A DNA stretch of 64,000 nucleotides from Absidia repens (taxonomy: Eukaryota; Mucoromycota; Mucoromycetes; Mucorales; Cunninghamellaceae), in contig MCGE01000008.1 of assembly GCA_002105175.1 (NCBI GenBank), forward strand, positions 992,001 through 1,056,000. The letters run 5' to 3'. The translations under genes and the position numbers were made by a program. The notes beneath the pieces are model-generated. The model was given only the letters and a program-made list of their open reading frames with translations. It had not been told where the DNA came from and ran no database searches. This document shows positions 46,352 to 58,308 of this stretch, piece after piece. Numbering within the stretch: position 1 is the stretch's first letter; each line of letters begins with the position of its first letter.

Positions 46352-47631
46352 TGTAATATGAATTTAATAAAAAAGAGAAGGGTTGAAGAAGAAGAAAAAA
46401 AAGAAAAGAGAAGAAAAAATTTTATGGCAGCTAAACCCCGTAAGCTTATATAAGAAAAAAAAAATGAAAGGAGCTCGGTTAAACGTTGGAAATCACAGAA
46501 AACTAAGTTCGGGAGGTGAAAATAACCATTTTGAACTACCACATTTGCATCTGTTCCCCAAATTTTCCAAGGCTGTGAAACTGGACGGAATTAAGATTAA
46601 GGTCACCCAGAGTGTCAGGGTGAATATTTGGCATTTGATGATGAGACAATCCTTTATCCTCAGACTGTCTCACCTTGCCTAAAGCAGTTTTTCTTCCAAT
46701 CGACGACCTTCTTTTCCCCTCATTTTTTTGTTTCCAATCGAAATAAATAGAATCCAAAGAAAAAGCGGGGAAGAAGGGTTGTTTTAGAAAAGCTAGGAGG
46801 TCCTTCATAAAAGAGAGAGGTTGATATAATAGCCATTGCAAGTCATACTTTCGAACCACGTTCTGCTTTTTAAGGTTAAAAAATCAACAGGGTGTTGCTT
46901 TTTTAGTTCAGTTTTGATAATCAGATTTATCAATAACATCATCAATATATCTTTGTTATCAATATATGCCTGTAGTATAGTACTACAGTTGTAAAAAAAC
47001 AAGAAAAGGGAAATTGCCATGAATATTTTGGGAAAATATGGTTTGTCATTCACCCCATTTTAACGTTCATGATCATAAGGGGTAAAATATCATGATTCAA
47101 AAGGAGAAGTAAAGATAAAAAAGATGATAAAGCCAACCGGAGGCTGACGTGGGAATCACGGAAGTGGGCGTTTATGATGACAACTCTTTTTTATCGGTAG
47201 AAAAGATCGTCTCTATGTCTAATTCTAGCAAGGGGCTTTTTTTTTTTACACCAAGCGGAAAAATTGTCGTCATAGGGGCATGCCCATTGGCAGATGGTAA
47301 AAAAATATTTTTAGTGTACGTCGGTGTGTGAAATTTAACAGAGGACAATTTTTTTTAACTTTTTGAATTGAGACAAACAGACCAAAAAAAAAATCCTTTC
47401 ACAAAAAAAAATCTAGGTCCGTATATAAAGCGCCGTTTGAAATATCACCTTTGCAGCATTGGATGTGAAGTAAAAAGGACTTGCATGAATGATACCATGA
47501 TTGGCTGAAATCCTAAACTTGACACTTTCGATTCAAAAACTAAAATCAATGATATAAAAGCTTTTTTTCCATATCATTTTTTCTTCCAATACTTTTAATT
47601 CGGTAAAAAAAATTAAAAAGAACTCCCCACA
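46352..47631. promoter_or_regulatory. Divergent promoter region: CIT1 (-) / small unknown gene (+)
   Basis: 1.28 kb without a supported gene. Near 46352-46500 is the citrate synthase promoter with a TATA box on minus (TTATATAAGC, 46446-46455). On the right, TATAAAA at 47553-47559 is about 75 nt before the ATG at 47632. Stretches such as GCTGACGTGGGAATCACGG (about 47141) and TGGGCGTTTATGATG look like possible control sites but are unassigned. Confidence 0.45.
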
Positions 47632-48081
47632 ATGATGAAAAGAATGATCACAAACGCAAAATCAAGTCGCCTTGCATCATTCATGGGTTACAAGGACTAC
47701 ATGCCTTATCATAATGAACACTGCACGGTTGGGTCAACTTACGATGTCATGGTAAATGGTGAAAACAAAGCTGATCGAGTGTGTGTGTCGAAAAAAGTAA
47801 GTATATACCTGACCAGAAATCTTTTCGTTGTGATTTCCACTAATATTATAATGCTAATATTATAATGCTTGCTTGCAAACTAGGCCATTGATACAGATTT
47901 CATGTGGGAGAATAGTTCAGCTAATTCTGAAATATCAGACGTATTCGAAGAAACTGAGCCATCCGAGGGTAGTATGTATATGGATAAGCCATCCACCGCT
48001 CACTTCCAGTCGAAGGCACCTCCTTTACGTGAGGGTTTATTCAAATCAACAAAAAAACAGACTTTTAAACGGTTGCCCTAA
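47632..48081 (+). CDS. Small two-exon gene, 120-residue protein of unknown function
   Basis: Exons 47632-47796 and 47884-48081, intron gtaagt...actag, in phase. The protein starts MMKRMITNAKSSRLASFMGY, continues KDYMPYHNEHCTVGSTYDV and then has an acidic segment (SEISDVFEETEPSEG) and a basic C-terminus (LREGLFKSTKKQTFKRLP). No signal peptide, membrane helix or known domain is seen. A strong TATA box 75 nt upstream and a short leader suggest a regulated Pol II gene. I do not recognise the product. It could be a rapidly evolving or Mucoromycota-specific protein. Confidence 0.6.
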
Positions 48082-49815
48082 AATCATATACTATATATAA
48101 AACAGATATTTTTCGTTTCTTTTTTATTTTCAAGAAATATATACAATAAATGAATATAATAAAAACCAAAAAAAGTTTATCACAGCCGAGCACACGCTCC
48201 TCTGCCTAAAATGAATTGACTATATTGCACTCTCGTCCATATACGCGCAAAAACTCGAATTGGAAACTATTTTTTTTTTCTTCGGTTTAACCCCTTGCTA
48301 CACACAGCATACTAGTAATCAACATACATTTAGACTATTCTTCCCAAAAATGTCGGTGCTTTCCGGAGTAACCTTCATTTTTCTCAAAAAGAAATAAAAT
48401 AGAAAAGTGTCTGGGTTTGTTTTGTTTATGCCTCCTGTACCTTGTCAGCCAAGCCTTCCCTGTCGAGGGCAAGGTCGGACACATCTTTCAACAATATAAG
48501 GACCATAATAACGATATCAACAAGAAAATGAAGTGCGTCGTTATTATTATTGGTGTAGTCATGCTATATCTAAAAATACATCGCCCTTCTAGACTCTACT
48601 CTTTGTTTTGTTTTTGTCGAAACAAAAATAATGAAGGAAGTATAGGAACTGCAATTCAGCGAGAGACTGGAGCAAATATTTCAAATCCCGCACACGTGGT
48701 TTTATTTTCCTCTTATTTTTTTTTTCGCGCTCTCTTTTTTTTTCTTTCTTTTTTTCTTCGCCATTAACTTTTTTGAGGTTATAATAATCTTAGATTAGTG
48801 CTAGGACTAGCTTAGAAGGGTTTCAGCTCAGAGATTACAAGATCCATGAGGAAACCCTTTTATTTTGGATTCAAGATTCGGGACTACCATTAGTTTTGGC
48901 GTTTTGGAACCTCTATTAGCTTAAGTTTAGTGTTAGTTTGTCCATAGTTTGTATCTACATCTGAATAAAATATGTCTCTTTTTACATCCCTCATTAAAGT
49001 ATGTTCCATTAGTCTCTCTCATGTCGTGCACAATGGATCCTCTTTTTTTTTTTTTTTACTTCATTTACTCAAACTGAAATGCTCTCCTGGGTCTACCCTA
49101 TCTCATACAAATAACTCAAAAATGGTACGCTCATAAGGGAGGTCTGAAGCGCTAACAATATTTAGTGAGAACAAATTGCATAGAGTCCATAGTATGTTTC
49201 GGATAAAAAAGTTAAAATGGTCAATGCAAACAAATGATTGACATTATTAAGAACCGATAATTTTCAAGGATCATCGTCCCCTCAATTGATCTCCATTCAT
49301 TTACTGCAGCAAAGTCCATCATCTCCGAGCCCATGGTGCCCCCTTTTTCTCCTACCAGCTTATACATACATTTATTACACGCACTAATACAAACTAATAC
49401 TAATTTCAGTAAGGCAAAGGAATTGCATCTATTTTCCATACGAGTCTTCCACTACATTGTGTCCAGTCTATATCGAGCACATGTTGCTTACCGCAATTTT
49501 TCTTCCCTATTTCCCCGTCATTTTCACCACATACACATACATATGATAAATGATACACATACAAGTAATTTCAAATGAGTTTTATTTATTTGGGATAGCA
49601 ATGAAGAATAAAATGATCAAATGGAAAATCATCGACCAGTGAATAAAAACAACTGTGAATAGCAATATATATAATAAATATTTATGTAATTGAGAGGAAA
49701 TCAAAGGATATAAATACTACTGATGATAAAATAACTAATAATGGTAATAATAGTGATAATAATAATGATAAAAAGGGTACACTACACTAAAAAAATGATC
49801 CACTAAATCATGTTG

Positions 49816-49851
<36 letters not shown>

Positions 49852-49890
49852 GTAAATAATAGTAATAATAAGTAAATAAAACCAAGGGGA
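48082..49890. other. Intergenic region containing repeat copy C and a (TAA)n microsatellite
   Basis: No protein gene seen. The AATAAATGAATATAATAAAA cluster at about 48144 fits a 3' end of the small gene. Repeat copy C occupies about 48678-49070. A T-run is at 49046-49061. An (ATA)n microsatellite at about 49817-49850 lies just downstream of the Pho80-like gene. The ORF 48417-48767 runs into the repeat and is not supported. Confidence 0.5.
48678..49070 (+). repeat. Dispersed repeat, copy C
   Basis: Plus-strand copy, shorter and more diverged: TTTCAAATCCCGCACACGTG (CACGTG at 48693-48698), pyrimidine tract to about 48765, CTTAGATTAGTGCTAGG, ACTAGCTTAGAAGGGTTTC, GATTACAAGATCCATGAGG, AAACCCTTTTATTTTGG, CATAGTTTGTATCTACATC, TGAATAAAATATGTCTC and one TCTCTCATGTCGTGCAC unit. 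Similarity is lost after about 49070, so it has fewer 3' units than copies A, B and D. Confidence 0.75.
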
Positions 49891-51088
49891 CTATAGATAC
49901 AGCTGGTGAGAAGAAGATGAGGAGGAGGAAGACGAGATAGGATAAGAGTAAGACACATCGGACTTGAGCTGTTGACCATGATGGTGGAGCTGACGTTGAT
50001 GTTGATGTTGACGGGTAGGTGAAGAAGAAGGCGGCGGAGTAGGAATGCCCATTGGATATTGATAAGAAGTCGAAGAATTGGTTACAGGGTAGTATGCAAA
50101 AGAGCCAGATGTTGCAGACATCGTCCCATTGCCGCTGGTTGTTTTGTATTCCGCTGAGGATGGGCATTGAGGTATAAAAGGTGGAGCGTGTACCGCAGAT
50201 GTCAAAGATAATCGGCGTCGATTCCCACTACTGGATAAATGATAGGGCTGCTGTTGAACTCCATGGAATTTCTGTTGCTGCTGTTGATATTGATATTGAG
50301 GAGTAGGATCGATGGGTATCATAGGTGTTGTTACTGATGACGTTGGAGTATTTGTAGCCCAAATCGAATTGTGCTGTTGATACAGGTTGATACTGGATTT
50401 GGTTTGACGGGGAGCACGCCAACCATTCGATTTCGGATTACCATGCATGCCCATACTTTCATGTCGTTGACGAGCTTTAGGTGGTGAGCCACTGGTCATA
50501 GCATAGGCAGAAGAAGATGAAGAAGATACCAAAGGCCAATCCGCAAAACTATGTCGTTGTTGGTATCGATATTGCTGGTTCCCATCGTTTCGAGTTTGTT
50601 GATTCGAATCACTCCGGGACTGTGGACGATGAAAGAATGGAGGCGTAGTGATTGTCAATGGAGTCACTGGTTGCTGGTGTTGATGATTTTGCTGGTAAGT
50701 CATTGTTTCGTCGTTGTTTGTTGCCACTGATAAAGGACTTTGGTGAAGCGAATGTAAACTGTTCATGCTACCCATTCTACGCATTGTGGGATGACCATTG
50801 GCTGGTATTGCCTGTGCAGAAATATGAGAAGATGACGATGAAGTAGGAGGCGCCAATGGTGACGTGTAAGGCACATACATATACATTTCCTTGTTTCCTT
50901 GTTGATGTGGGTGATATTGGTGATACTGATGATTGTGTTGTTGTTTCCCAATACAACTTGCGCTATGTCGTTTTACATTTTCAGTGGTGTTTCCGCTATT
51001 GTTGCTGCTATAATGGTGATGTTCGTCGAGATATAATTTGTTTGTTCCATCTACAAGTTGCTGCACTGACGGCTGATCCATGCTTCTG

Positions 51089-51123
<35 letters not shown>

Positions 51124-52032
51124 TTGTTGATGATGATGATGATGTTGTTGTTGTTTGTAGTTTTCAATTCCATCCAATGTACGCACAAGTGCTGTTGATC
51201 CAAGTGATGTTGACCGGCCATGTCGAACGGTATATGGGGACGGAGAGGATTCACGAAGCATTCGCATTTCTTGTTCCATAAGGCCTACTTTCAGCAGTTG
51301 ATCACCGTAACGCTGTAGTTCACTGATAGATACAGATATGTTGAATTCGTTTAGTTGTAGAAATTCCAGTTCCAATCGGTTCAGTTCAGAAACAGGTAAA
51401 CCGCCCACCTATCATGTAAAGTAATGATTAGAATCGTCGCCCTGTTCCCCCACTATTCCCTCCCCCCCTTGGCTTACCTTTGCATATCTAGTATTGGTAT
51501 AGAAGATATCACTAAAGAATTTGCTCGACACCATAACACCAGAAATGATCAAGCGGTGGATATTGAAGGAGTCGATTGTAAAGGGTTGACCAGTGATAGC
51601 CAGGGCATTCTTGGACATGCGGTCAAAATACACCAAAAGAGACAAAAAGCATTCATTGGCACAAGGACAGTATTTCAAGATACGTGACAAATAAGAGTAA
51701 AGATCGATAGATGGAATGGACCTTGCATGGAATACCGTATAGTTGCCACCAGTATTTTTGTTTCTATTACCGTCAATGTTGTTGATTGAAGAAGCTGATG
51801 ATATTGTTGTGGCTGCGGTTGTAGATGATGGTTTAGGTAAAGGACTGGAAGAAGGACAAGCGCCAAGGGGAGACGCAGAAGATGAACGACGCATTTCAGT
51901 TGTTCCTTTCCTCGTGATATTTGCCTTGTTCAGTTGATCGTTCGCATTCGTCATTCGTTCCAACAATGAAGCTAATAACCTGATGGTGTCCCCAGTTGGG
52001 TATTGCGCCAAATCAAACGTAGGTGATATCAT
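49891..52032 (-). CDS. Pho80-like cyclin (partner of a Pho85/CDK5-type kinase)
   Basis: 690 residues; minus-strand exons 52032-51478 and 51408-49891. The cyclin box is spread across the junction: SIDLYSYLSRILKYCPCANE, CFLSLLVYFDRMSKNALA, FNIHRLIISGVMVSSKFFSD, FYTNTRYAKVGGLPVSELNR, LELEFLQLNEFNISVS. The NxRYAKVGG..xELNxLE motif is diagnostic of the PHO80 family. Pho80 cyclins act in phosphate, glycogen and cell-cycle control through a Pho85 kinase. A Ser-rich insert precedes the cyclin box, and the C-terminal ~400 residues are Gln/His/Ser-rich with long (Gln)n runs (about 51091-51150). Such tails are common in filamentous fungal Pho80-like cyclins. The tail has no known domain. Confidence 0.85.
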
Positions 52033-52903
52033 TTTGATGATGATGTTTTTTTTGAAGGGGAGGGATAACTGTTCGGCGGATGTGAAAGATAGAGAAAAAA
52101 ATAGATAGAGAGTCTGTGTGCGTGGTGTGTATATATGTGTGTGTATCAGGAAAAAAGAATAAGGGTAAAGTAAGCAAGACCGTTTGTCGAATCAAATAAG
52201 ATGAGAAAAGGTATGGGTATCAATAAAAGAGTAGATAATATGTTATGCGTACATAAGTATAAATAAGAGGACGTTTGCTGTAAAAGACGTGTAAAATAAT
52301 AAACGACTTGATATGTAAACAAATGAAAAATGAAAAATGAAGAAAGAAGATAAAATTTGAGGATTTAGCTTCAAAAAAATACAAAAATACAAAAAAAGTG
52401 GGGGATCCCTCCATGTGAGCCCGATCGGACTATATATCCAATATGGCAGAGAAATTTAAATAGAAAGCACATTGCGCTGTACCTGTCACATTTGATGTAA
52501 ATATCACTACTTTATATAAAATGAAACAAGGGTTCACCTTTATATAAGCATCATATAAAATAAAGCCTTGTATTGCGCTACCAAGTGATATTTTGTGCTT
52601 CAACTTACTGCCAGACCAAGAGTACAGTTAGTGTAAGGTGATCTTGGGGGTCATCATCGTCATTCTTTTTCCTACTAAATTATATGAATTACTTATCAAC
52701 GACATGGGAGCTTGGCAAAATTGGTAGCAATCAATAGCATGGATGTATTGATGTTGGATCCTCTTTGATAATCACTCCCCCACTGATTTTTTGGAAATAG
52801 CGGCCATTTAAATTTTGTTGTTGTTTTTTCAGCAAGGGACGCCTCAATTTTTTATTGCTTCTTTTTTTTTTTTTCCTTACATTATATTTCTTTGACATCA
52901 ACC
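52033..52903. promoter_or_regulatory. Divergent promoter region: Pho80-like (-) / MIC60 (+)
   Basis: 871 nt between divergent genes. A GT/TG-rich leader (52113-52145) lies near the Pho80-like start. A T-run (52862-52874) and pyrimidine-rich leader precede the MIC60 ATG at 52904. No gene seen. Confidence 0.45.
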
Positions 52904-54734
52904 ATGCTTCGAAGGGCCACCATTCTTTCGACTACTGCTCGTGCTACGGCTAGGTCAAGTAGATCATCTTTGTTGATGATTGTAAGTGATATTAGAAAAC
53001 GCAGTATATCAAGAAATAAGAATTTAGAACTAACGACTCCCTTCTTTTCCACAGAATAGACCTTTTACTACCCCAAGTAATGGCGAACAAGTCGTCAAAA
53101 AGTCAGGTTCCTTTGGCAAAAAGCTATTCTGGATGACCTTACTGGGAGCTGGCTCTTATGGTGGAGCTACATATTTGGCCTTACACAACGAAGCCTTTCA
53201 CGATACCTTTACAACCTACATTCCAGGTGGCGAACGTGTATTGGATGCTTTAGAAGATGCTGCTGCCGATGCCGACTTCAAACACTATTACGAACAAGGA
53301 CTACTATACAAAAACCAGGCTGCTGAAACCGCTTCACAGATTTCTACACATGCTGGCAACTTTAAGGAATCTGCTTTGGATTGGTATGAATACCTTAGTG
53401 ATGTCATTGCTTACTTGAAAGGTGAAAACGATACCGACTCTTTACCCAACACCTCTCGACAACAACGATCTTTCTCCAGCAAAAAGGAATCTCCTATCTT
53501 TGATAACATCGTCAATGGTGGTGGTGCAGCACGTATTCCTGTCTTCAAGTTATCCACTTCTCCTGGTGAAGAACCTGTCTTGGACGACCTCATCAAGACT
53601 ACCCAACAACTGATCAAGACATTGAACGAAGTGGGCCTTACTGGACATGCGAAGCGATTGGCTGATTTTGCATCAAGGGACATCAAGCGGATTGACCAAG
53701 AATTCAAGGCGGTGCGTGACGGAGAAGAACTTGTGCGTACAAAGGTGGCCCAACTTAGTGCATATGCCGACAAGGTGGACAAGAAGGTATCCGATCGATA
53801 TGACGCTACCATTGCCAAGGTGACAGCTGCTCAAGACAAGTCAAAGAAACGTGTGGCTGACAAGGCGGACAAACTCAAGCAGCTATTAGTGGTCGAACAT
53901 ACCAAATTACAACAACAACTGGTGGACATGGGGCAACTCGAATTGGACAATCAACGCGATCAAGCAATGGTGATGCTTAAGGAAGACCTCAAAACACAGA
54001 TGATTACACTTCAACAAAAGTTTGCGGAACAGGTACAACAACGAGTGGAAGAAGAACGTGGTGGACGATTGGCGAAGGTGGACCAAGTTGTTGCTAGTCA
54101 AACTCAATTGGAACGACTCTCCAATGCCAATGCGGAATACCTGGATGATTCTCGGAAAGCTCACCAACTGCTTGTGGCCATTGATGCTTTGAAACGTGCT
54201 GCCTATGCTGGTAACAAGCAAGCCTTTTTACAAGAACTGCAATCCCTACGTGTGCTCAGCCATCCTGATAGTCCCTTTGCCAACCAAGTTGAAAAACGCA
54301 ACGATGCTTTGGTGCAGGTGGTGGCAACCAACATCTCGGAAACTGTTGCCCACCATGGTATCAGCTCCTATACTCAATTGGTTGATCGATTTGAAACTGT
54401 GGCCACCGAAGTTCGTGATGCATCATTGATTCCTGAAGAAGGCAGCTCCATGGTCTCTCACATTGTGTCGATTGTCCTTAGTAAGCTCATGTTGCCCAAG
54501 CATGGTCTGGTTCCCGGTGATGATATCGAAGCGCGTCTTGCCCGTGCCCAATACTACTTGACCCATGGTGATGATTTGGAAAATGCTACTCGGGAAATGA
54601 ATCAATTGAAGGGATGGCCAAAGCACTTGACCTCCGACTGGTTGGATGCCGCGCGCCGTCATTTGGAAATCAAGCAGGCTTTGGATGTGATGCGAACTCA
54701 AGCTGTCTTGAATAGTTTATTACAATTAGAATAG
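52904..54734 (+). CDS. MIC60: MICOS complex subunit Mic60 (mitofilin)
   Basis: Inner-membrane organiser of crista junctions, 585 residues. Exons 52904-52981 and 53055-54734. The N-terminus MLRRATILSTTARATARSSR is a mitochondrial presequence; a membrane helix follows (KKLFWMTLLGAGSYGGATYL). The centre is a long coiled coil (KADKLKQLLVVEHTKLQQQL ... ELDNQRDQAMVMLKEDLKTQ), and the C-terminal mitofilin domain carries ADKVTQ-like VAIDALKRAAYAGNKQAF, FRLI-region SMVSHIVSIVLSKLMLPKHG and YYLTHGDDLENATREMNQL with LKGWPKHLTSDWLDAARRHLE. The length is normal. The family call is very secure. The presequence has its own exon, as in citrate synthase. Confidence 0.95.
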
Positions 54735-56014
54735 TACTTAGGTTAGTTTGTCTGTTTATATATTCTCAATAAAAATTTTATGGATGTTGTTGTATCATTG
54801 TTTTATGCTTGTCTCAAACCTCACTGATCATGTTTTTATAAATGTTTCTAATATATATTTCATGATACATAAGAATTATCAGATGTGATATGAAATCAAC
54901 TGGTTTATATATATTATGTACTATTCTTTAGTCGACAAAAGGAAAGAGGAGGCTGACTTGTTGGTCCAAGTGCACAAAAGAGTGGGATTTCACACACAAA
55001 AAAAAAAGAGAAACGCTGAAATTAACGGTTTTTTTGGGACATGATAGTGGTGTTTTATTTATAATGATCTATTTTGGTCAAATGATAAAGCGGTGGATTG
55101 AAATTGGTAAATGAAAACGATCTTTGAATTTCCTTTTCTGCTATCACGATTGACATTTTGGTGATTGATGGCGGAGTTTTTCGTTCGAGATGCATGAATT
55201 ACAAGTGATTTACTGGTATTATAGGTATGGAACTCGGGCATATTTGGCTAAAAGCATCTAGGATAATTCAGTGATAACAAACACTGGGAAGGAAACATCA
55301 TAATATTTTTTAAATGTATTCGTTTTACTAATATCGGTCTTTTTCTGGTCGTTTCACTGTTTCCTTATTCTCTTTGTTTTTATTATTTTGGCTAGTCTCG
55401 TTGATTTATTAGCGGTGGTTTAATCTTTCGATATCCTCTGTTTTGAAGCAATTGATGACTTAAAGGGGGATATAATACTCCACTCCAACGAATGCGACGC
55501 TCCAAGTAATCAAGAAGACAATCAATGATATGTAGTATCATAATATTATAGTATTAAGTGAAATTTGTTATTTATTCTAGGCAAAAAAAGTTGAACTCAT
55601 CTCCCATTGACTGCAGTAAGATTTGTATTAAAGTTACACAAAGCGGCAATTGTAGTTATTGGCCAAATCCTCACCATTACTTTCGTTTCCCAGGCAAGAG
55701 GCCAATGCTCATTTGATATATAGCAGTGGATGGTAGGTATCATTATTACTGTTTATTATTGAAGTCTATTGAACAGTTCGATAAATTTGTATTTGATTTA
55801 TACCATCAGTCTGACACAGTGGGAGCTGGGGAGATCCAAAAAAAAAAACAAAAAAATACCACCAGGCACCCCGATTTACATTGGGTGTACGGGTAAAATA
55901 AGGTTTTTGGTTGCGAAAATCAAAAAATCAAAAAAGAAAAAAAAATTATAAAATCCATTAATTTTCATTTCCCCTCTTTTTTTACCTTTTGTCTTCTTCC
56001 TTCATAATTTCGAC
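54735..56014. other. Intergenic region
   Basis: 1.28 kb without a supported gene. AATAAAAATT at about 54768 fits the MIC60 poly(A) signal. 54850-55800 is unique AT-rich DNA; ORFs are short and without domains. A-runs at 55839-55848 and 55935-55943 precede a T/C-rich leader before the ATG at 56015. Confidence 0.4.
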
Positions 56015-57891
56015 ATGAAGCGGGTCTTCCCTTCGCTTACATTACTTTTATCTTTATGGCTTCTACTCTGCTTCCCAGGTAAGACATCTTCGCCATTCCT
56101 TTTTTGTCCGTATTTACCTCTAGATCTAATCGACTTTTTCTCTCCCTACATAGATCATGCTTACGGATCAATTGACACTTTGAATCCATCGCTCATGACA
56201 CATGGCAAGTAGTGGTTCCCTCTTAGTCCCGTTATTTCAGACTTTCAGCTAACATTCTTTTTGTACGGCGTTTTCTAGACATACTACACCTATTTCGCCG
56301 CCAGGAAACAACAGACTCTTCAAGTGGGGATACTGACACAGCAGCGTTGACATCACCAGATGGATCTACAAATACCGCGGATGATTCCACGAGTAACTTG
56401 CCTCCATCATCACCACCCCCTCCAGATACATCAACTTCACCTGAAGCGACGGCCCACAGTGAACCTCCTACTTCCTCCGCGACACCAACCATACAGACCA
56501 GCGCCGAACCACCACAAAGCACTTCGCATCAATCTACTCCAGTCACAGCAACAACGGCACCAGCGTCACACACCACTGACCATACTGAACATTCATCATC
56601 ACAGACACAAGCACAGACACAGACACACACGCAACAAAGTACTTATTCAACACCCGAAACCTCTTCAATAACGCCTCCACCGTCGTCCATGGATTTTACC
56701 GCAAGCTCAGCCTCTTCAGCGCCAGTGGAATCGGCTGTTACCTCAGTAAGCCCTACACTTGTCTTGGGCGACATGGAATGCGCCTCGGATCCTCTAGCTC
56801 AACAAAATGGACGCTGCCCGGTCGATCACTACTGCAATGCTGCTTTAAAACAATGCTCCGTGCAGCTCAACAATGGCGTGACCTGTGCGGCTGATTTCCA
56901 ATGCAAGTCAGGCTACTGTATCGGAACGTGCGCTGATAGGACAACATTCAACAACAACTCTCAGGCTCTATCAGGTGGACAGATTGCAGGCATTACCTTG
57001 GGAACCATTGGCGGTGGGCTTGTTGCATTGGTGGGACTTTTGTTTTGTTATCGCCGCAGAAAGAGAAAAATGGCAGCACAGCAAAGCCGGGCGATGCAAT
57101 ACATGATGGATGGCGAAGAAGGCACTGAAATGGCGGACAAACGTGGCGCAAAGGGAACAACCCGGCTCTCCAAGTATAACTTTTTGACGCAGGTGTTGGA
57201 TGGCAGTCAGCAACAACGGCATTTTGGATTTGAATCTTCACAACAGGAACTCGCACATACAAGCCCTGACAATAGCACGGTGAATAATGGCGACAGCAAC
57301 AGTATCTTGGATTATCAGAACGAGTTCTTCGTTAGCAATGCAAGCTTACATCAGCCGCCGCCACTTTTTAATACTCAATCCGTGTCCTCATCTTCAACAA
57401 CTGCTCTGCGCCCTCGACCTATCACGGATGACTTTATGCAAACAACTTCGTACTCGTCATTGCCAAAGCCGCGCCCGGACTCTGAAGCATTATCATTGGA
57501 GCATCGTTATCAAATGCAGGGTCCTCCTTTGACAACGACGACAACAATCACCCATCGTGATAGTATGACGGATACAGCGTTATCATCACACCCCACACCT
57601 ACAATGTCACATCGATTCACGGAACAACAACAACAACACTTTATGAACATCAATACTTTATGGGATGATGCCTTACATCATACAGCAACACCAACGGTCA
57701 ATCATCGTCATCAGTTCCAGACCAGTGCTCCTCCGATGCCAAACGCTCAAGATGCATGGAGCCATGAAGATCAAGCTTCCTTACCATCAACCACTACCAC
57801 CACCACCACCACCGCTCCAAGACATGGTTATCACAATGGTACTGCACTTCCTCCCCTTCCTTCCAGTCAGGTCCCTCCATCCTTCTTTTAG
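56015..57891 (+). CDS. Mucin-like, Cys-rich single-pass membrane protein, unknown
   Basis: 575 residues. Exons 56015-56078, 56154-56204, 56279-57891; intron 2 is a GC-AG intron (gcaagt...tctag). The signal peptide is MKRVFPSLTLLLSLWLLLCF. A dibasic LFRRQE site (exon 3 start) resembles a Kex2 site. Then come a long Ser/Thr/Pro-rich part, a Cys-rich module (CASDPLAQQNGRCPVDHYC ... CSVQLNNGVTCAADFQC ... CIGTC, about ten Cys), a membrane helix (AGITLGTIGGGLVALVGLLF) and a stop-transfer CYRRRKRK. The cytoplasmic tail is Ser/Thr/His-rich with (Thr)n. The layout fits a wall-anchored sensor or adhesin-like receptor; the Cys spacing weakly recalls dickkopf-type modules. No function is claimed. Confidence 0.7.
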
Positions 57892-58174
57892 TATTTGTAT
57901 TATTGTAGTTTCATAGTTTTTTAATTTTTTAGTTTGTATTTTTAGTTTATTTTAGTGTAGAAAAAGTAGGTCGTATGTTTTTTATCATAAATAATAATAA
58001 AAAGATGGTATTTGTATTTTTGTCACTTGTCTTCTGTGTTTTGTATGCGTGTGTGTCTGTGTTGGGTGTACAGTAGATCAAAACAATGAGACCAGCGGCG
58101 GCGTTTAAACATCATTCCAAAGTCTACCAGTTTTTTTTTTTTGGTACCTTTCCTTTTTCTTTTGCCTTTCCCTT

Positions 58175-58214
<40 letters not shown>

Positions 58215-58308
58215 CCTTGCGCTCTCTTTATATTCCTATCACCTATTCGTCAATTTATATTTTCACGGCATACATATCTTCCTCTCTTCGCCGTTTACTT
58301 TTTTAGCC
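57892..58308. promoter_or_regulatory. Intergenic region, NIPA-type transporter promoter
   Basis: 417 nt. Poly(A)-like AATAATAATAAAAAG at about 57988 serves the upstream gene. Long T-runs at 58131-58141 and 58179-58206 and a pyrimidine-rich leader precede the ATG at 58309. No gene seen. Confidence 0.4.

Noticed and set aside
46820..46880. tRNA-like TTCGAACC stretch
   Set aside because: No acceptor stem or D/anticodon arms could be formed around it; no tRNA gene was found anywhere in the window.
48417..48767. 116-codon ORF
   Set aside because: Runs into the CACGTG and pyrimidine tract of repeat copy C; the C-terminal Phe/Leu run is just the T-rich tract.
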